Positions 46,922-55,893 of a DNA stretch of 64,000 nucleotides are shown here, in pieces. The stretch is from Psychrobacter immobilis (GTDB lineage: Bacteria; Pseudomonadota; Gammaproteobacteria; Pseudomonadales; Moraxellaceae): positions 124,001 to 188,000 of the forward strand of contig NZ_CAJHAD010000002.1 of NCBI RefSeq assembly GCF_904846285.1, in the 5' to 3' direction. The first letter of the stretch is position 1. Every line of letters starts with the position of its first letter. The position numbers were made by a program, and so were the translations under genes. Under the pieces are notes generated by a model that was given only the letters and a program-made list of their open reading frames with translations, had not been told where the DNA came from and did no database searches.

Positions 46922-46955
46922 AAAGGAGGTCTTGATTCTAAGGCCTCTTTTTTTT
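46922..46955 (+). terminator. Rho-independent terminator after htpG
   Basis: GAGGTCTT (46926-46933) pairs with AAGGCCTC (46940-46947), one G-U pair, followed by a run of T. Confidence 0.85.
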
Positions 46956-47256
46956 AATAAATTTTTAATCAGTATTTAGGGCGTTTTTTAAGTGAATTTT
47001 ACAAATCAGCCTTATGCTCTTGGGCGACAATCCGTTACAATCGCGATAGATTAGCGGGCTAAACTATTAAGTTAGGTTTCTTGCTTTTCAACCCTATTTT
47101 ATCGTTAATTAATTCTAGAATTGCTACCGATAGGCCTTATAAAAATATGTATTTATCGTTTTTCTTTTCAACGAACACATATTAAAAAGTACTGGCAGCA
47201 AAATATTTTATTATTGATTGGCGTTATTTCTCTCGACTGGCTAGAGGTCTAAGTCT
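46956..47256. other. Upstream region of the C13 peptidase gene
   Basis: About 300 bases without a gene. AT-rich in 47090-47210 with no strong stem-loop. It should hold the promoter of the downstream gene. Confidence 0.35.
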
Positions 47257-48717
47257 TTGTCACTTGCGTCGTTAAAAACTGTTTCGCTTCAGCGCTTCTC
47301 GCTCAATTTCGCTGCCAACATTATTGCAACCTTATGGATGTTAATAGGGTCAACACGGGCGTTTTCTTGGGTAAAACCCACCTTTATCCAATTTGCAGTA
47401 TTTGCGCTATTGGCACTGGGTAGTAATGTGCTTTTTTCGTGGCTGGCCGCAGAAAATGGCAGCGTCTTTAATGAGCAAGGATTGGTCAGCTATTTAATTT
47501 GGCCGATGATTATTCTATTGGGCGGCATCATTTTGGCACGCCGTGCGGGTAATCAAGGTCTGGTCTTTGTGCCTGTTATTCTATGGTTGGTTGCCGATAC
47601 GTTATCGGCGCTGCTGCAAAGCCTCGTACAGTTTTTTGGTAGTTATGGTTGGTTGCCCGACTGGAGCTATTCACTTTTGCCTATATTGTTCTTGGTGCTG
47701 TTCTTATGGCAAACCTTGGCACTATTATGGATTTTCTCTCGGCGCTTGCGGGTTCCTTGGTGGGAGCGCATTATTGTTATAATAGGGGCAGTGGCATTAT
47801 TGACCATTTGGCAGCGCAATGTCGCGGATCAACCAATATTTAAGCAAATCCCTGTTGAGCCGGTATTAGAAGAAGCGGCGTTATACGAGCAGCCAAGATT
47901 GCTGCAGCAAGCTTTGAGTAGTATCGATGCGAGTACTCTAGGCAAGACCGACTGGTATTTTATGGGTGTGGCAGGATTCTCAGAGCAAAACGTCTTTCGC
48001 TCTGAGATTAATAAAGTACGTGAGCTATTTGATGTGCGTTTTGGCACCAGCGGACACTCCCTATCACTGATTAACAACACCTATGGTTGGTTAGATGAGC
48101 CGATTGCTACTAAGACCAGTATATTGCGCGGCTTAAAAACCATCGGTAAGCAGATGAATGCTGATGAAGATGTGCTCTTTATGACGCTATCGTCGCACGG
48201 TGATCAAGATTTTATCCATTTATCTAATCCACCACTTGCGATGGATAATTTAGATGCGACTTGGTTACGTGAGGCGTTAGACGCTTCTGGTATTCGCTGG
48301 CGTGTGATTGTGGTATCCGCGTGCTATTCAGGCTCATTTATCGATGAATTGGCATCTCCAACGACAGTAATCATTACCGCTTCTGCCGCTGACAAGATGT
48401 CGTTTGGTTGTACCAATAGCGCTGAGATGACCTATTTTGGCCAAGCGTTTTTTGCTGAAAGCTTACGTGGCAATACCAGCTTTGAAGCCGCCTTTAAAGA
48501 TGCGCGTTTGCGTGTCAATGAGCGCGAGACTGCGATGGGCTTTGAACCATCAGAGCCGCAAATGGTGATTGGTAGCTTGATGGAAACGGCCTTGCCAGCA
48601 TTTGAGCAAGTGTTGTTTGATAAAGCACGACCGTCATTTGCTAACGTGACTAATAGTTCTACCGCTGATATTAATTCAGATATGCCCGTGAGTATTGCTG
48701 CTGCTCCTATTGATTAA
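47257..48717 (+). CDS. Membrane-anchored C13 (legumain/caspase-like) peptidase
   Basis: About six membrane segments fill residues ~17-190 (for example LIWPMIILLGGIILA and YSLLPILFLVLFLWQTLALL). The C-terminal ~250 residues are a caspase-fold C13 peptidase domain: strand-leading TDWYFMGVAGF, the catalytic His314 in MTLSSHGDQDF, and the catalytic Cys356 in VVSACYSGSFID. The chosen start is TTG 47257, with AGAGG nine bases before; the next Met (47338) would cut into the first membrane segment. Proteins of this kind occur in several Proteobacteria, but their substrate and role are not known. It stands alone between htpG and fghA. Confidence 0.82.
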   Translation: MSLASLKTVSLQRFSLNFAANIIATLWMLIGSTRAFSWVKPTFIQFAVFALLALGSNVLFSWLAAENGSVFNEQGLVSYLIWPMIILLGGIILARRAGNQGLVFVPVILWLVADTLSALLQSLVQFFGSYGWLPDWSYSLLPILFLVLFLWQTLALLWIFSRRLRVPWWERIIVIIGAVALLTIWQRNVADQPIFKQIPVEPVLEEAALYEQPRLLQQALSSIDASTLGKTDWYFMGVAGFSEQNVFRSEINKVRELFDVRFGTSGHSLSLINNTYGWLDEPIATKTSILRGLKTIGKQMNADEDVLFMTLSSHGDQDFIHLSNPPLAMDNLDATWLREALDASGIRWRVIVVSACYSGSFIDELASPTTVIITASAADKMSFGCTNSAEMTYFGQAFFAESLRGNTSFEAAFKDARLRVNERETAMGFEPSEPQMVIGSLMETALPAFEQVLFDKARPSFANVTNSSTADINSDMPVSIAAAPID

Positions 48718-48869
48718 GCACGGATTTCTTAATTGCTTAGCTTGTAGTTTCTAAAAGCTGAGCGCTTTTAAAACGTCTAAAATGGTACGCTTGTCTTATT
48801 AATGATTTGTTATTAACTGCTGATTAGCGCTCAACGCTTATTTTATCTTAGATAACAAGGATATTACTT

Positions 48870-49760
48870 ATGAATAATTCTTATAAACACAGTTTATCTA
48901 CCAACTCAAAAATCGAGCAGATCAGCGTCAATCGCTGCTTCGATGGCGAGCAGCATTACTATAGTCATCAATCGGCGTCGACCAAAACGCCAATGACCTT
49001 TAGTATTTATCTGCCCGATGAAGCGCTTGCTGGTCGCCGCTGTCCGGCAGTTTTGTATCTCTCAGGGTTGACCTGTAATGCTGATAACGTCACTCATAAA
49101 GCCCATTTCCAACAGAAATGTAGCGAGCTTGGCATGATTTTTATTGCTCCTGATACTTCTCCTAGAAGCATTGACGGTCATGATGTAGCAAATGATGAGC
49201 GTTATTTTGTCGGGCAGGGCGCAAGCTACTATGTTGATGCCACGCAGGCACCGTGGACAGAACACTTTAATATGCAACGCTATATCGTTGATGAATTATA
49301 CGATTTACTGCGCTCTGAGTTTCCAATTGATAGTATCGGTATCACTGGCCATTCGATGGGCGGTCATGGCGCGTTACTGTTGGGCTTTAAGTTCCCAAGT
49401 AAGTTTGTCAGTGTCTCCGCTTTATCGCCTGTTTGTGCGGCCAGTGAGTCAGCATGGGGGCAGGCCGCTTATAGCGAATATTTCGGTGATGACCAATCAC
49501 TATGGGCGCAAGCCGATGCTTCACAGATGATTGTAGAAGTCGGTCAGCAATATGCCAGTATTTTGGTCGATCAAGGCGCGGCTGATAACTTCTTGGCAGA
49601 AGGGCAGTTGCAAACCTCTAAGCTACAAGAGGCTTGTGAAAAGGCGCAACAGCCGCTGACGTTACGTTATCAGGCTGGTCATGACCACAGTTATTACTTT
49701 ATTCAAACCGTCATTAACGACCATATTGAACATCACTGGCGCATGGCGCAGATGAGCTAA
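48870..49760 (+). CDS. fghA: S-formylglutathione hydrolase
   Basis: FghA (FrmB-type esterase D) releases formate and glutathione in glutathione-dependent formaldehyde removal. The alpha/beta-hydrolase nucleophile motif GHSMGGHGAL lies near residues 149-158; LYLSGLTCNADN forms the oxyanion region, PDTSPRS is family specific, the Asp is in LVDQGAADNFL, and the catalytic His in AGHDHSYYFIQ. Length 296 is slightly above 280. The partner dehydrogenase adhC (frmA) is not next to it, which is unusual; it may be elsewhere. AAGGATATT precedes the ATG. Confidence 0.95.
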   Translation: MNNSYKHSLSTNSKIEQISVNRCFDGEQHYYSHQSASTKTPMTFSIYLPDEALAGRRCPAVLYLSGLTCNADNVTHKAHFQQKCSELGMIFIAPDTSPRSIDGHDVANDERYFVGQGASYYVDATQAPWTEHFNMQRYIVDELYDLLRSEFPIDSIGITGHSMGGHGALLLGFKFPSKFVSVSALSPVCAASESAWGQAAYSEYFGDDQSLWAQADASQMIVEVGQQYASILVDQGAADNFLAEGQLQTSKLQEACEKAQQPLTLRYQAGHDHSYYFIQTVINDHIEHHWRMAQMS

Positions 49761-49873
49761 GTCTGTTATATAAGTTGACAGACGGTTACGCTGATTATTT
49801 AACCAAGCACATTTATTGGTATAAAATAGAGCTTGATTGTATATATGCTAAGTATCTTTAAAGGTAAAGTTTT

Positions 49874-50317
49874 ATGATAAACAGTCTGAAAGCATCGGCA
49901 AATGCGGATGCAACTCATACGCCGAAAACAGCTCAATCATCGCTTTTGGCTATGCAATCTGACATGGCTGCTGCTGTCAAAAATAAGCAGCAAGACAGTA
50001 TTGCGCAAAAAAGTAATCTAAATTCAGATGCCCGTAACGTGAAATCAAACTCTACAACTGCCGCTAAACAACTCGATGCCGTGCAACTATCACGGGTGAT
50101 AGAGATGGCGTGGGAAGACAGAACGCCGTTTGAGGCGATAGAGCATAGCTACGGTCTCGATGAGACGGCAGTCATTAAGCTGATGCGTCAAGAGCTAAAA
50201 GCATCGTCTTTTCGCTTATGGCGTCAACGTGTTACCAATCGTGCCACTAAGCATTTGGCAAAACGTCCGTTTGACGTTGGTCGCGCTTATTGTAAAACCC
50301 AGTATAAGCCGCGCTAG
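49874..50317 (+). CDS. TIGR03643-family protein
   Basis: The second half (residues ~75-147) carries the TIGR03643 family sequence: LSRVIEMAWEDRTPFEAIE, YGLDETAVIKLMR, SSFRLWRQRVTNRATKHL. It reads as a helix-turn-helix-like fold of unknown role. The first ~70 residues are a polar Ala/Gln/Asn/Ser-rich extension not typical of the ~80-residue family. AAAGGTAA precedes the ATG. Confidence 0.75.
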   Translation: MINSLKASANADATHTPKTAQSSLLAMQSDMAAAVKNKQQDSIAQKSNLNSDARNVKSNSTTAAKQLDAVQLSRVIEMAWEDRTPFEAIEHSYGLDETAVIKLMRQELKASSFRLWRQRVTNRATKHLAKRPFDVGRAYCKTQYKPR

Positions 50318-50452
50318 TGATTTGAGTTTATTATTTTAATAGCCAGTTATTGACAGCAAATGCTTTAACATCAGTTATTTAACTGCTAACAACATTCATT
50401 AAAAACCTTTTTTATTAAACTTTTATACAAATATCAATTAGGTAACTCAATT

Positions 50453-51142
50453 ATGATCAGTCCTTCTAAACCCTATTTAATCGCTCCTTCTATTTTATCT
50501 GCTGATTTTGCCAGACTGGGTGAAGAAGTAGAGCGTGTATTAGAATCGGGTGCGGATGTCATCCATTTTGATGTAATGGACAACCATTATGTGCCCAATC
50601 TGACTTTTGGTAGCATGATATGTCAGGCGCTGCGTGACTATGGTATTGAGGCGCCAATTGATGTACATCTTATGGTTAGCCCTGTTGATAGTATGATTGA
50701 GCAGTTTTTAGAAGCGGGTGCCAGCATTATCACCTTCCATCCAGAAGCCAGCGGGCATATTGACCGCTCTTTGCAACTGATCAAAGATGGCGGCGCAGAA
50801 TGCGGTTTGGTATTAAACCCCGCAACGCCACTACATTATTTGGACTATGTCATGGATAAGGTCGATCAAATCTTACTCATGAGTGTCAACCCGGGTTATG
50901 GTGGCCAGTCCTTTATTGAGGGTACCTTAGACAAGGTTCGCCAAGTCCGTCAACGTATCATTACCAGTGGTCGTGACATCAGGTTAGAAGTAGATGGTGG
51001 CATCAAAGCCAGTAATATCCGTGCGATTGCCGAAGCAGGTGCAGATATGTTTGTCGCCGGTTCTGCTATCTTTAACCAAGAAGATTATAAAGTGGCTATC
51101 GATGCCATGCGCGCAGAGTTGGCCTTGGCAAATGGCTATTAA
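50453..51142 (+). CDS. rpe: Ribulose-phosphate 3-epimerase
   Basis: Rpe interconverts ribulose 5-phosphate and xylulose 5-phosphate in the pentose phosphate pathway. All TIM-barrel landmarks are intact: [31 protein letters not shown] (metal-binding His/Asp), [17 protein letters not shown], and [10 protein letters not shown] with VAGSAIFN. Length 229. The common downstream partner gph (phosphoglycolate phosphatase) is missing here; small unknown genes follow instead. Confidence 0.97.
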   Translation: MISPSKPYLIAPSILSADFARLGEEVERVLESGADVIHFDVMDNHYVPNLTFGSMICQALRDYGIEAPIDVHLMVSPVDSMIEQFLEAGASIITFHPEASGHIDRSLQLIKDGGAECGLVLNPATPLHYLDYVMDKVDQILLMSVNPGYGGQSFIEGTLDKVRQVRQRIITSGRDIRLEVDGGIKASNIRAIAEAGADMFVAGSAIFNQEDYKVAIDAMRAELALANGY

Positions 51143-51216
51143 TCTCCATCTATAGCCATACATATGAATGATAAAGTTATAATGATAGACAATGAAAAGT
51201 TATGCAAAGGTGAAAT

Positions 51217-51576
51217 ATGGATACGCAAAAGCCCGTTAACGCAGCAGTACCGCCTCAACCTGTGAAAGAGACTGAGTCGCAGCAAGCTAGCTTAGTACCC
51301 AAAAGCATTACTATTGGCTTGGCTATGTTTGCGCTTGTCTTAAGCTTGGCAGGTTACGGCTTTCGTCTTATGGTGGGCGATGATACTGGCGAAGTATTAC
51401 GTCATGCTGCGGTCATCGTGCCTGCATTTATGCTCGGTATTCCACTGTTTTTTTGGGTAGGTTCACGCATATTTAACAAGGTTAAAGGCACGCATATAGA
51501 AAGCTGGAATGCTATTAGCTTGGGCTATTTAACGTCTTGTATATCGATACTATGGCTGATGGGCACTTATAGTTAG
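51217..51576 (+). CDS. Small membrane protein, 119 aa, unknown function
   Basis: A ~28-residue Pro/Gln/Glu-rich N-terminus is followed by three membrane segments (about 30-50, ITIGLAMFALVLSLAGYGF; 63-83, HAAVIVPAFMLGIPLFFWV; 101-117, LGYLTSCISILWLMG). AAAGGTGA lies just before the ATG. I know no family. It is the first of three short unknown genes after rpe. Confidence 0.6.
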   Translation: MDTQKPVNAAVPPQPVKETESQQASLVPKSITIGLAMFALVLSLAGYGFRLMVGDDTGEVLRHAAVIVPAFMLGIPLFFWVGSRIFNKVKGTHIESWNAISLGYLTSCISILWLMGTYS

Positions 51577-51715
51577 TTGGATTTTTTAGTAGCAAAGATA
51601 GGGTTACTTAATAAAGTCACTTAATAGATATAACCTGACAATGTTTTTTATAAGCTTTTTTTTACACACTTCTCAATCATTAAGTCATACGTTGCTAGCG
51701 TGACTGGAATTTTAC

Positions 51716-52027
51716 ATGCGAATCATGCCGACCAAGATTGCCAACATTATTTATCCAAAAGACTTACCAAATGGCTTATTTACTAGCTTAATTATTGCCT
51801 GTTTGCTATTAGGGTTATCCTACCTGCGTCATGGTACGGGACTGCAAAGTTGGCTGCACGTCTTTGAAAATTGGCTACTTATGCTGATAATAATACCGAC
51901 GGCCACTGCCACCGTTGCCTTACCGTTTAAATATCGTGATCCTACGCTTGAGCTTAAGTTGACCTATTATCTTGGTATGTTTGTCGCTTTCTTATTTACC
52001 TTGGCAAAACTGCGTTATTGGCGTTAA
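51716..52027 (+). CDS. Small membrane protein, 103 aa, unknown function
   Basis: Three predicted membrane segments (about 22-37, LFTSLIIACLLLGLSY; 51-68, WLLMLIIIPTATATVALP; 82-98, LTYYLGMFVAFLFTLA). The ATG at 51716 or the one at 51725 could be the start; neither has a clear ribosome site. Family not recognised. It may be related in function to the preceding membrane protein, but only proximity suggests so. Confidence 0.5.
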   Translation: MRIMPTKIANIIYPKDLPNGLFTSLIIACLLLGLSYLRHGTGLQSWLHVFENWLLMLIIIPTATATVALPFKYRDPTLELKLTYYLGMFVAFLFTLAKLRYWR

Positions 52028-52224
52028 GTATCAGTTTTTGGCGAATAAGCACGGATAAAGTGCATGTATGCAAAAGACTTGGACGCCAGCCCTTGAATTG
52101 TAGGCGTAAAGCGTCCATTGTATGACTAAGATAGTTTTGCCCGCATGACTGTAAGACGAGCGCTTTAATGAATAACATGACCGCATTTTTACAGATATAA
52201 AACGGGATAATAAGGAAAAAATGA

Positions 52225-52536
52225 ATGCCATACGATATTGATAATGACATAGAAGTAGATAGCGAAAGTAGCGATCAGTTTGCAGGATTTGCCAAAGAAA
52301 CCACGCTTGAGCTGGTAGAAGCAGATGATGGTCGCTTACTATTACGCGATGCTGAACAAGATGAAGCGCCACTCATGACCATTGATTTTTCTGAAAAGCT
52401 TAAAGAAATACTTGGCAGTGATACGCAAGCGATTGGTCAGCATATGATTCATGCCGCGATTCAAGTCATCATGCAAAAGCAGATGAGCCAGTGGCATGCG
52501 CATGTGTATGATAAAGAGCCGACGCATTATAGTTAA
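52225..52536 (+). CDS. Small acidic hypothetical protein, 103 aa
   Basis: An acidic soluble protein: the N-terminus YDIDNDIEVDSESSDQ is rich in Asp/Glu, then a strand-like TLELVEADDGRLLLRDAEQ, and a helical second half (IDFSEKLKEILGSDTQ, MIHAAIQVIMQKQMSQWHAH). AAGGAAAA precedes the start. No family recognised. Its transcript can end at the terminator at 52637. Confidence 0.55.
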   Translation: MPYDIDNDIEVDSESSDQFAGFAKETTLELVEADDGRLLLRDAEQDEAPLMTIDFSEKLKEILGSDTQAIGQHMIHAAIQVIMQKQMSQWHAHVYDKEPTHYS

Positions 52537-52636
52537 TGGCTAATTGGTCTGAAAATTTGTCATAGTGAAGATATAAGTAATGCCTCATTAGGATAATAGT
52601 TGGTTGAAAATAAGTAGATGGTAAAAAATGGGCAAT

Positions 52637-52672
52637 AAAAAAGGGTTTATCATTTGATAAACCCTTTTTTTG
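52637..52672. terminator. Bidirectional terminator between the acidic-protein gene and rpmG
   Basis: AAAAAAGGGTTTATCA pairs perfectly with TGATAAACCCTTTTTT around two bases. It can stop the rightward transcript and the leftward rpmB-rpmG transcript, whose genes converge here. Confidence 0.92.
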
Positions 52673-52730
52673 TTCAAATAATTTATTTATAGAACGTATT
52701 TATAAAGAATACTTTTCATAAAAATAGTAA

Positions 52731-52886
52731 TTATTTGATTTTCGCTTCTTTAAAGATCACATGCTGGCGTACTTTTGGATCAAACTTTTTGATTTCCATT
52801 TTGCCAGGCATAGTGCGCTTGTTTTTGGTAGTGGTATAGTAATACCCAGTACCAGCGGTCGATACTAACTTAATTTTATCTCTCAT
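52731..52886 (-). CDS. rpmG: 50S ribosomal protein L33
   Basis: The 51-residue product begins [19 protein letters not shown] and continues [17 protein letters not shown], ending [13 protein letters not shown], nearly identical in pattern to enteric L33. It lacks the four zinc-binding cysteines, so it is the zinc-independent form. It lies on the minus strand about 130 bases after rpmB, as usual. Confidence 0.97.
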   Translation of the reverse strand: MRDKIKLVSTAGTGYYYTTTKNKRTMPGKMEIKKFDPKVRQHVIFKEAKIK

Positions 52887-53013
52887 GATAGCTTTCCTGT
52901 AAATGAGGGGGTCTTCAAACGATGGGTACGGATCTAAAAAATTAAGTGGCTACAATAAATGTAGCAGCTTAAGTAGCAAAGATAATCGATGTCCTTAAGC
53001 TACCAGTCATCAC

Positions 53014-53250
53014 TTATACTTTTTGACCTTGTGCGCGCATATCTGCTAACACTTTATCGATACCAAGTTTGTCAATGGTGCGCATACCTTTGGTAGACAC
53101 ACGTAGACGTACAAAACGATTTTCAGACTCTACCCAAAAACGATGGTTATGAAGGTTTGGTAGAAAGCGACGACGGGTTTTGTTGTTTGCGTGCGAAACA
53201 TTATTACCCACCATAGGGCGCTTTCCAGTCACTTGGCAAACTCTAGACAT
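53014..53250 (-). CDS. rpmB: 50S ribosomal protein L28
   Basis: The 78-residue protein begins [19 protein letters not shown] and continues [18 protein letters not shown], then [17 protein letters not shown], all canonical for L28. AGGAG on the minus strand precedes the ATG. It is co-directional with rpmG. Confidence 0.97.
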   Translation of the reverse strand: MSRVCQVTGKRPMVGNNVSHANNKTRRRFLPNLHNHRFWVESENRFVRLRVSTKGMRTIDKLGIDKVLADMRAQGQKV

Positions 53251-53693
53251 GGCGAACTCCTAATCTATGAGGTATGAGTTTTTCTCATACCAGTCTGGGC
53301 AAGTTGCACGTATTTGCGGCATGGACACAGCAAGCGGCAGCTTTGCACCAAACAAAACTATTATGAAGGTTGAGCTGATATGACTGTCATTAAAGGCAAA
53401 TAACAGGCTAACCAATTCAGAAAATTTTAAAGCCGACATTTATACCATAAAAGTAATGAATACTCAAATATTTTTATGATGATTGTCTGCTTCAACGCGA
53501 GCTATTATACCTGAAATGAGCGGGCTATGTGATTGATTATTTAATAGTAGAGATTCATTTTTTAGTTGTAAGTTATAACAAAAGTCAGTAAAGTTGCAGT
53601 TATATATTTAATACAATCTGTTAATACAACTGCTATTATTGTAAGTCTATGTATCATTACTTAAATTAATGATTGCCATCACGGAGTTCCAAC
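53251..53693. other. Divergent region between rpmB and the Ig-like lipoprotein gene
   Basis: No gene is visible in these ~440 bases. A direct repeat TTAATACAA occurs at 53608-53616 and 53621-53629, 13 bp apart, shortly before the lipoprotein gene. The region turns distinctly AT-rich after about 53440. Confidence 0.4.
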
Positions 53694-55709
53694 ATGTCTC
53701 ATAGTTCACTACCCATAACTTCTAAGCTATTTCAGCTCACTTTTTTGACTTGCGCATTGGCTTTGGCTGGATGTGGCGGTGGTAGCGGTGATACTGTAGA
53801 TTCTATTGCACCGAAGCCTGATACTGGTAATAATGGAGGTTCTAATAACTCTGCTACTCAAGCATCAGGTATATATATATCATCTGAAAAATCTCAACTG
53901 TTAACAGGTAAAGATAAAACTACTCTCAATATTAGAGTAACAGATAAAAACGGCGGCATTGTTAGTAATGTGCCTGTCAGTATCAATATTTCTAATGCCG
54001 CTATGTATGGTTTGGCTTTAGATGGGCCATCTAATCAGATCAGTGATGAAAAAGGTCTTATTACGGTGGATTTATTACAAGATACTAAAGGAATAGATTC
54101 TCAGCTAGATCACGAGAGCTTATTGACAGTCACTGCTAATAGTCTAGAAGGTGTTATTAAACAAACACTACCAATTATAGTATCAGGTACTAGTGCAAAC
54201 AATGTTGTGTCTTCCAAAAATACAGTCAGTTCAGGAGAGAGTTTTAGTATATCTGGACAAATATTAGATGGTGTAGGAGCTCCAGTAGCTAATGCAGATG
54301 TTGTTTTATATAGTAACGATAAGCAGGCAGGTATTGGAAGACTAGACAATAATGGGAATTTTCTGTTTGATTTGAACTCTTCTATTTTGGAAGCGTTAAA
54401 TAATAACTTTCTATTTAGTATTGAAGTTAAAGGAACAGAGATTAACCAACGCATTCCAGATATCTTAACAGTAGTTTCTACTGATAGTTCGAGTATTAGT
54501 TTTTCAAAGACGCCTGATATTATAGTCGGAACAAAGCAGAAAATCACATTGAATACTCCAAATGCTAAGAATGGAGATGTTGTTTATATATCAACTAATA
54601 AAGGTGAGATTTTAAATAATTCAAGTGAAACTCAGGGTAGCTCTCGTCGTGCCCTAAATGTTATAAATGGCAAGATAGATTTTTATATCGATTCTAATGT
54701 ACCTGGTAAAGCTATTTTAAGGGCAGAATATGGTAATGAATCTAGAGAGAGTATATTAAGTTTTGTTTCGATCAACCCAACAAAACTTTTGTTACAAACT
54801 GAACGTTCTGTTTTAAGCGTAGGTGGCTCTACACCAGTAATCGCTCGGGTTTTGGATGAAAATGATGCACCAGTAAAAAATGCTATCGTACAATTTACTA
54901 CGATTAGAGATTCATCGGGTGGTAGCTTAGGTCAAGGCGTTGCTTATACTGATGATAGTGGTATAGCTACGGTGATTTATAATGCAGGGGCAAATCCAAC
55001 TAGTACAAATGGCGTAGATATAAAAGCTCAAGTACAATCAGTTAAATTACCGAATAATCAGGAAAAAGTAGTTAATCCAATTCAGGCTACGTCAGCAATA
55101 ACAGTTCAAACGAAATCAACCTATATCAGCTTTGCTTTTGCAGATAAAGTGTCTAGTGATGATAGTGAAATTTATTATTTCCGCAGAGGATCAGCCAGCG
55201 TTATTAACAGCTCTGGTAAACCGGCTATCAATCAGCAAGTTTCTATTAATTTAACTCCAGATAGTTATCTAAAAGGCTTCTTCAAAATTATTATGTTTGA
55301 AGGCACCCCTACAGAGTCTTTCAATTCAGTAGTTTGTGAAAATGAAGATAAAAATAACAATGGTATTTTAGATTCTGGGGAAGATTTTAATAATAATAAG
55401 CAACTAGATCCTATTAATGTAGCAGCTATACTTACTGAAAATGGTGAAGAAGTTGGCTCTGGTAAAAACTTCAATTTTATTACAGATAATAATGGAAGAG
55501 TAGATTTCTCAATCCGATATCCGAAACAATATGCAAACTGGTATAGAGCTAAAGTTACTGTCAATACTCGAGTAGATGGAAGCGAATCGCAGCAATCAAG
55601 AGTAATCGATTTTCCAGCTTTAGTTGATGACATTGATATCAGTATACCGATACGACCAAATACTAATAGTCCATTCGGTACTAATCTAAACTGTTCTAGC
55701 GCTAAATAA
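53694..55709 (+). CDS. Ig-like-domain (Big_1-type) lipoprotein
   Basis: The start ATG 53694 has GGAG seven bases before it. Residues 1-26 are a lipoprotein signal with lipobox LAGC (Cys27), followed by a Gly/Asn/Ser-rich linker. The rest is repeated ~90-100-residue Ig-like strands: the invasin-type segment TTLNIRVTDKNGGIVSNVPV (near 75) and its later counterpart STPVIARVLDENDAPVKNAI, plus a ADVVLYSNDKQAGIG repeat. A Asp/Asn-rich calcium-loop-like insert (NEDKNNNGILDSG, DFNNNKQLD) lies near 550. Probably outer-membrane, surface or periplasmic; adhesion is a guess. Codons are AT-rich (many ATA, AGA), unlike its neighbours. Confidence 0.8.
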   Translation: MSHSSLPITSKLFQLTFLTCALALAGCGGGSGDTVDSIAPKPDTGNNGGSNNSATQASGIYISSEKSQLLTGKDKTTLNIRVTDKNGGIVSNVPVSINISNAAMYGLALDGPSNQISDEKGLITVDLLQDTKGIDSQLDHESLLTVTANSLEGVIKQTLPIIVSGTSANNVVSSKNTVSSGESFSISGQILDGVGAPVANADVVLYSNDKQAGIGRLDNNGNFLFDLNSSILEALNNNFLFSIEVKGTEINQRIPDILTVVSTDSSSISFSKTPDIIVGTKQKITLNTPNAKNGDVVYISTNKGEILNNSSETQGSSRRALNVINGKIDFYIDSNVPGKAILRAEYGNESRESILSFVSINPTKLLLQTERSVLSVGGSTPVIARVLDENDAPVKNAIVQFTTIRDSSGGSLGQGVAYTDDSGIATVIYNAGANPTSTNGVDIKAQVQSVKLPNNQEKVVNPIQATSAITVQTKSTYISFAFADKVSSDDSEIYYFRRGSASVINSSGKPAINQQVSINLTPDSYLKGFFKIIMFEGTPTESFNSVVCENEDKNNNGILDSGEDFNNNKQLDPINVAAILTENGEEVGSGKNFNFITDNNGRVDFSIRYPKQYANWYRAKVTVNTRVDGSESQQSRVIDFPALVDDIDISIPIRPNTNSPFGTNLNCSSAK

Positions 55710-55720
55710 TATAAATAATT

Positions 55721-55758
55721 ACACAAAAACCCCCAACCCTCGCGTTGGGGGTTTTTGT
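55721..55758. terminator. Strong terminator after the Ig-like lipoprotein gene
   Basis: ACAAAAACCCCCAAC pairs with GTTGGGGGTTTTTGT around six bases (55723-55757), a 15-bp stem. Confidence 0.92.
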
Positions 55759-55893
55759 ATTTATAATCTCAATAACCAAATACAACCAACTCAATCAGCA
55801 AAGTTTTGCAAAAGCGATTAGAATAGTCTGTTTCCTATGCTGCTAATCATATTCAAAATAAGCAGTAAGTTTCATTTTTTAATTGGGCGTACT

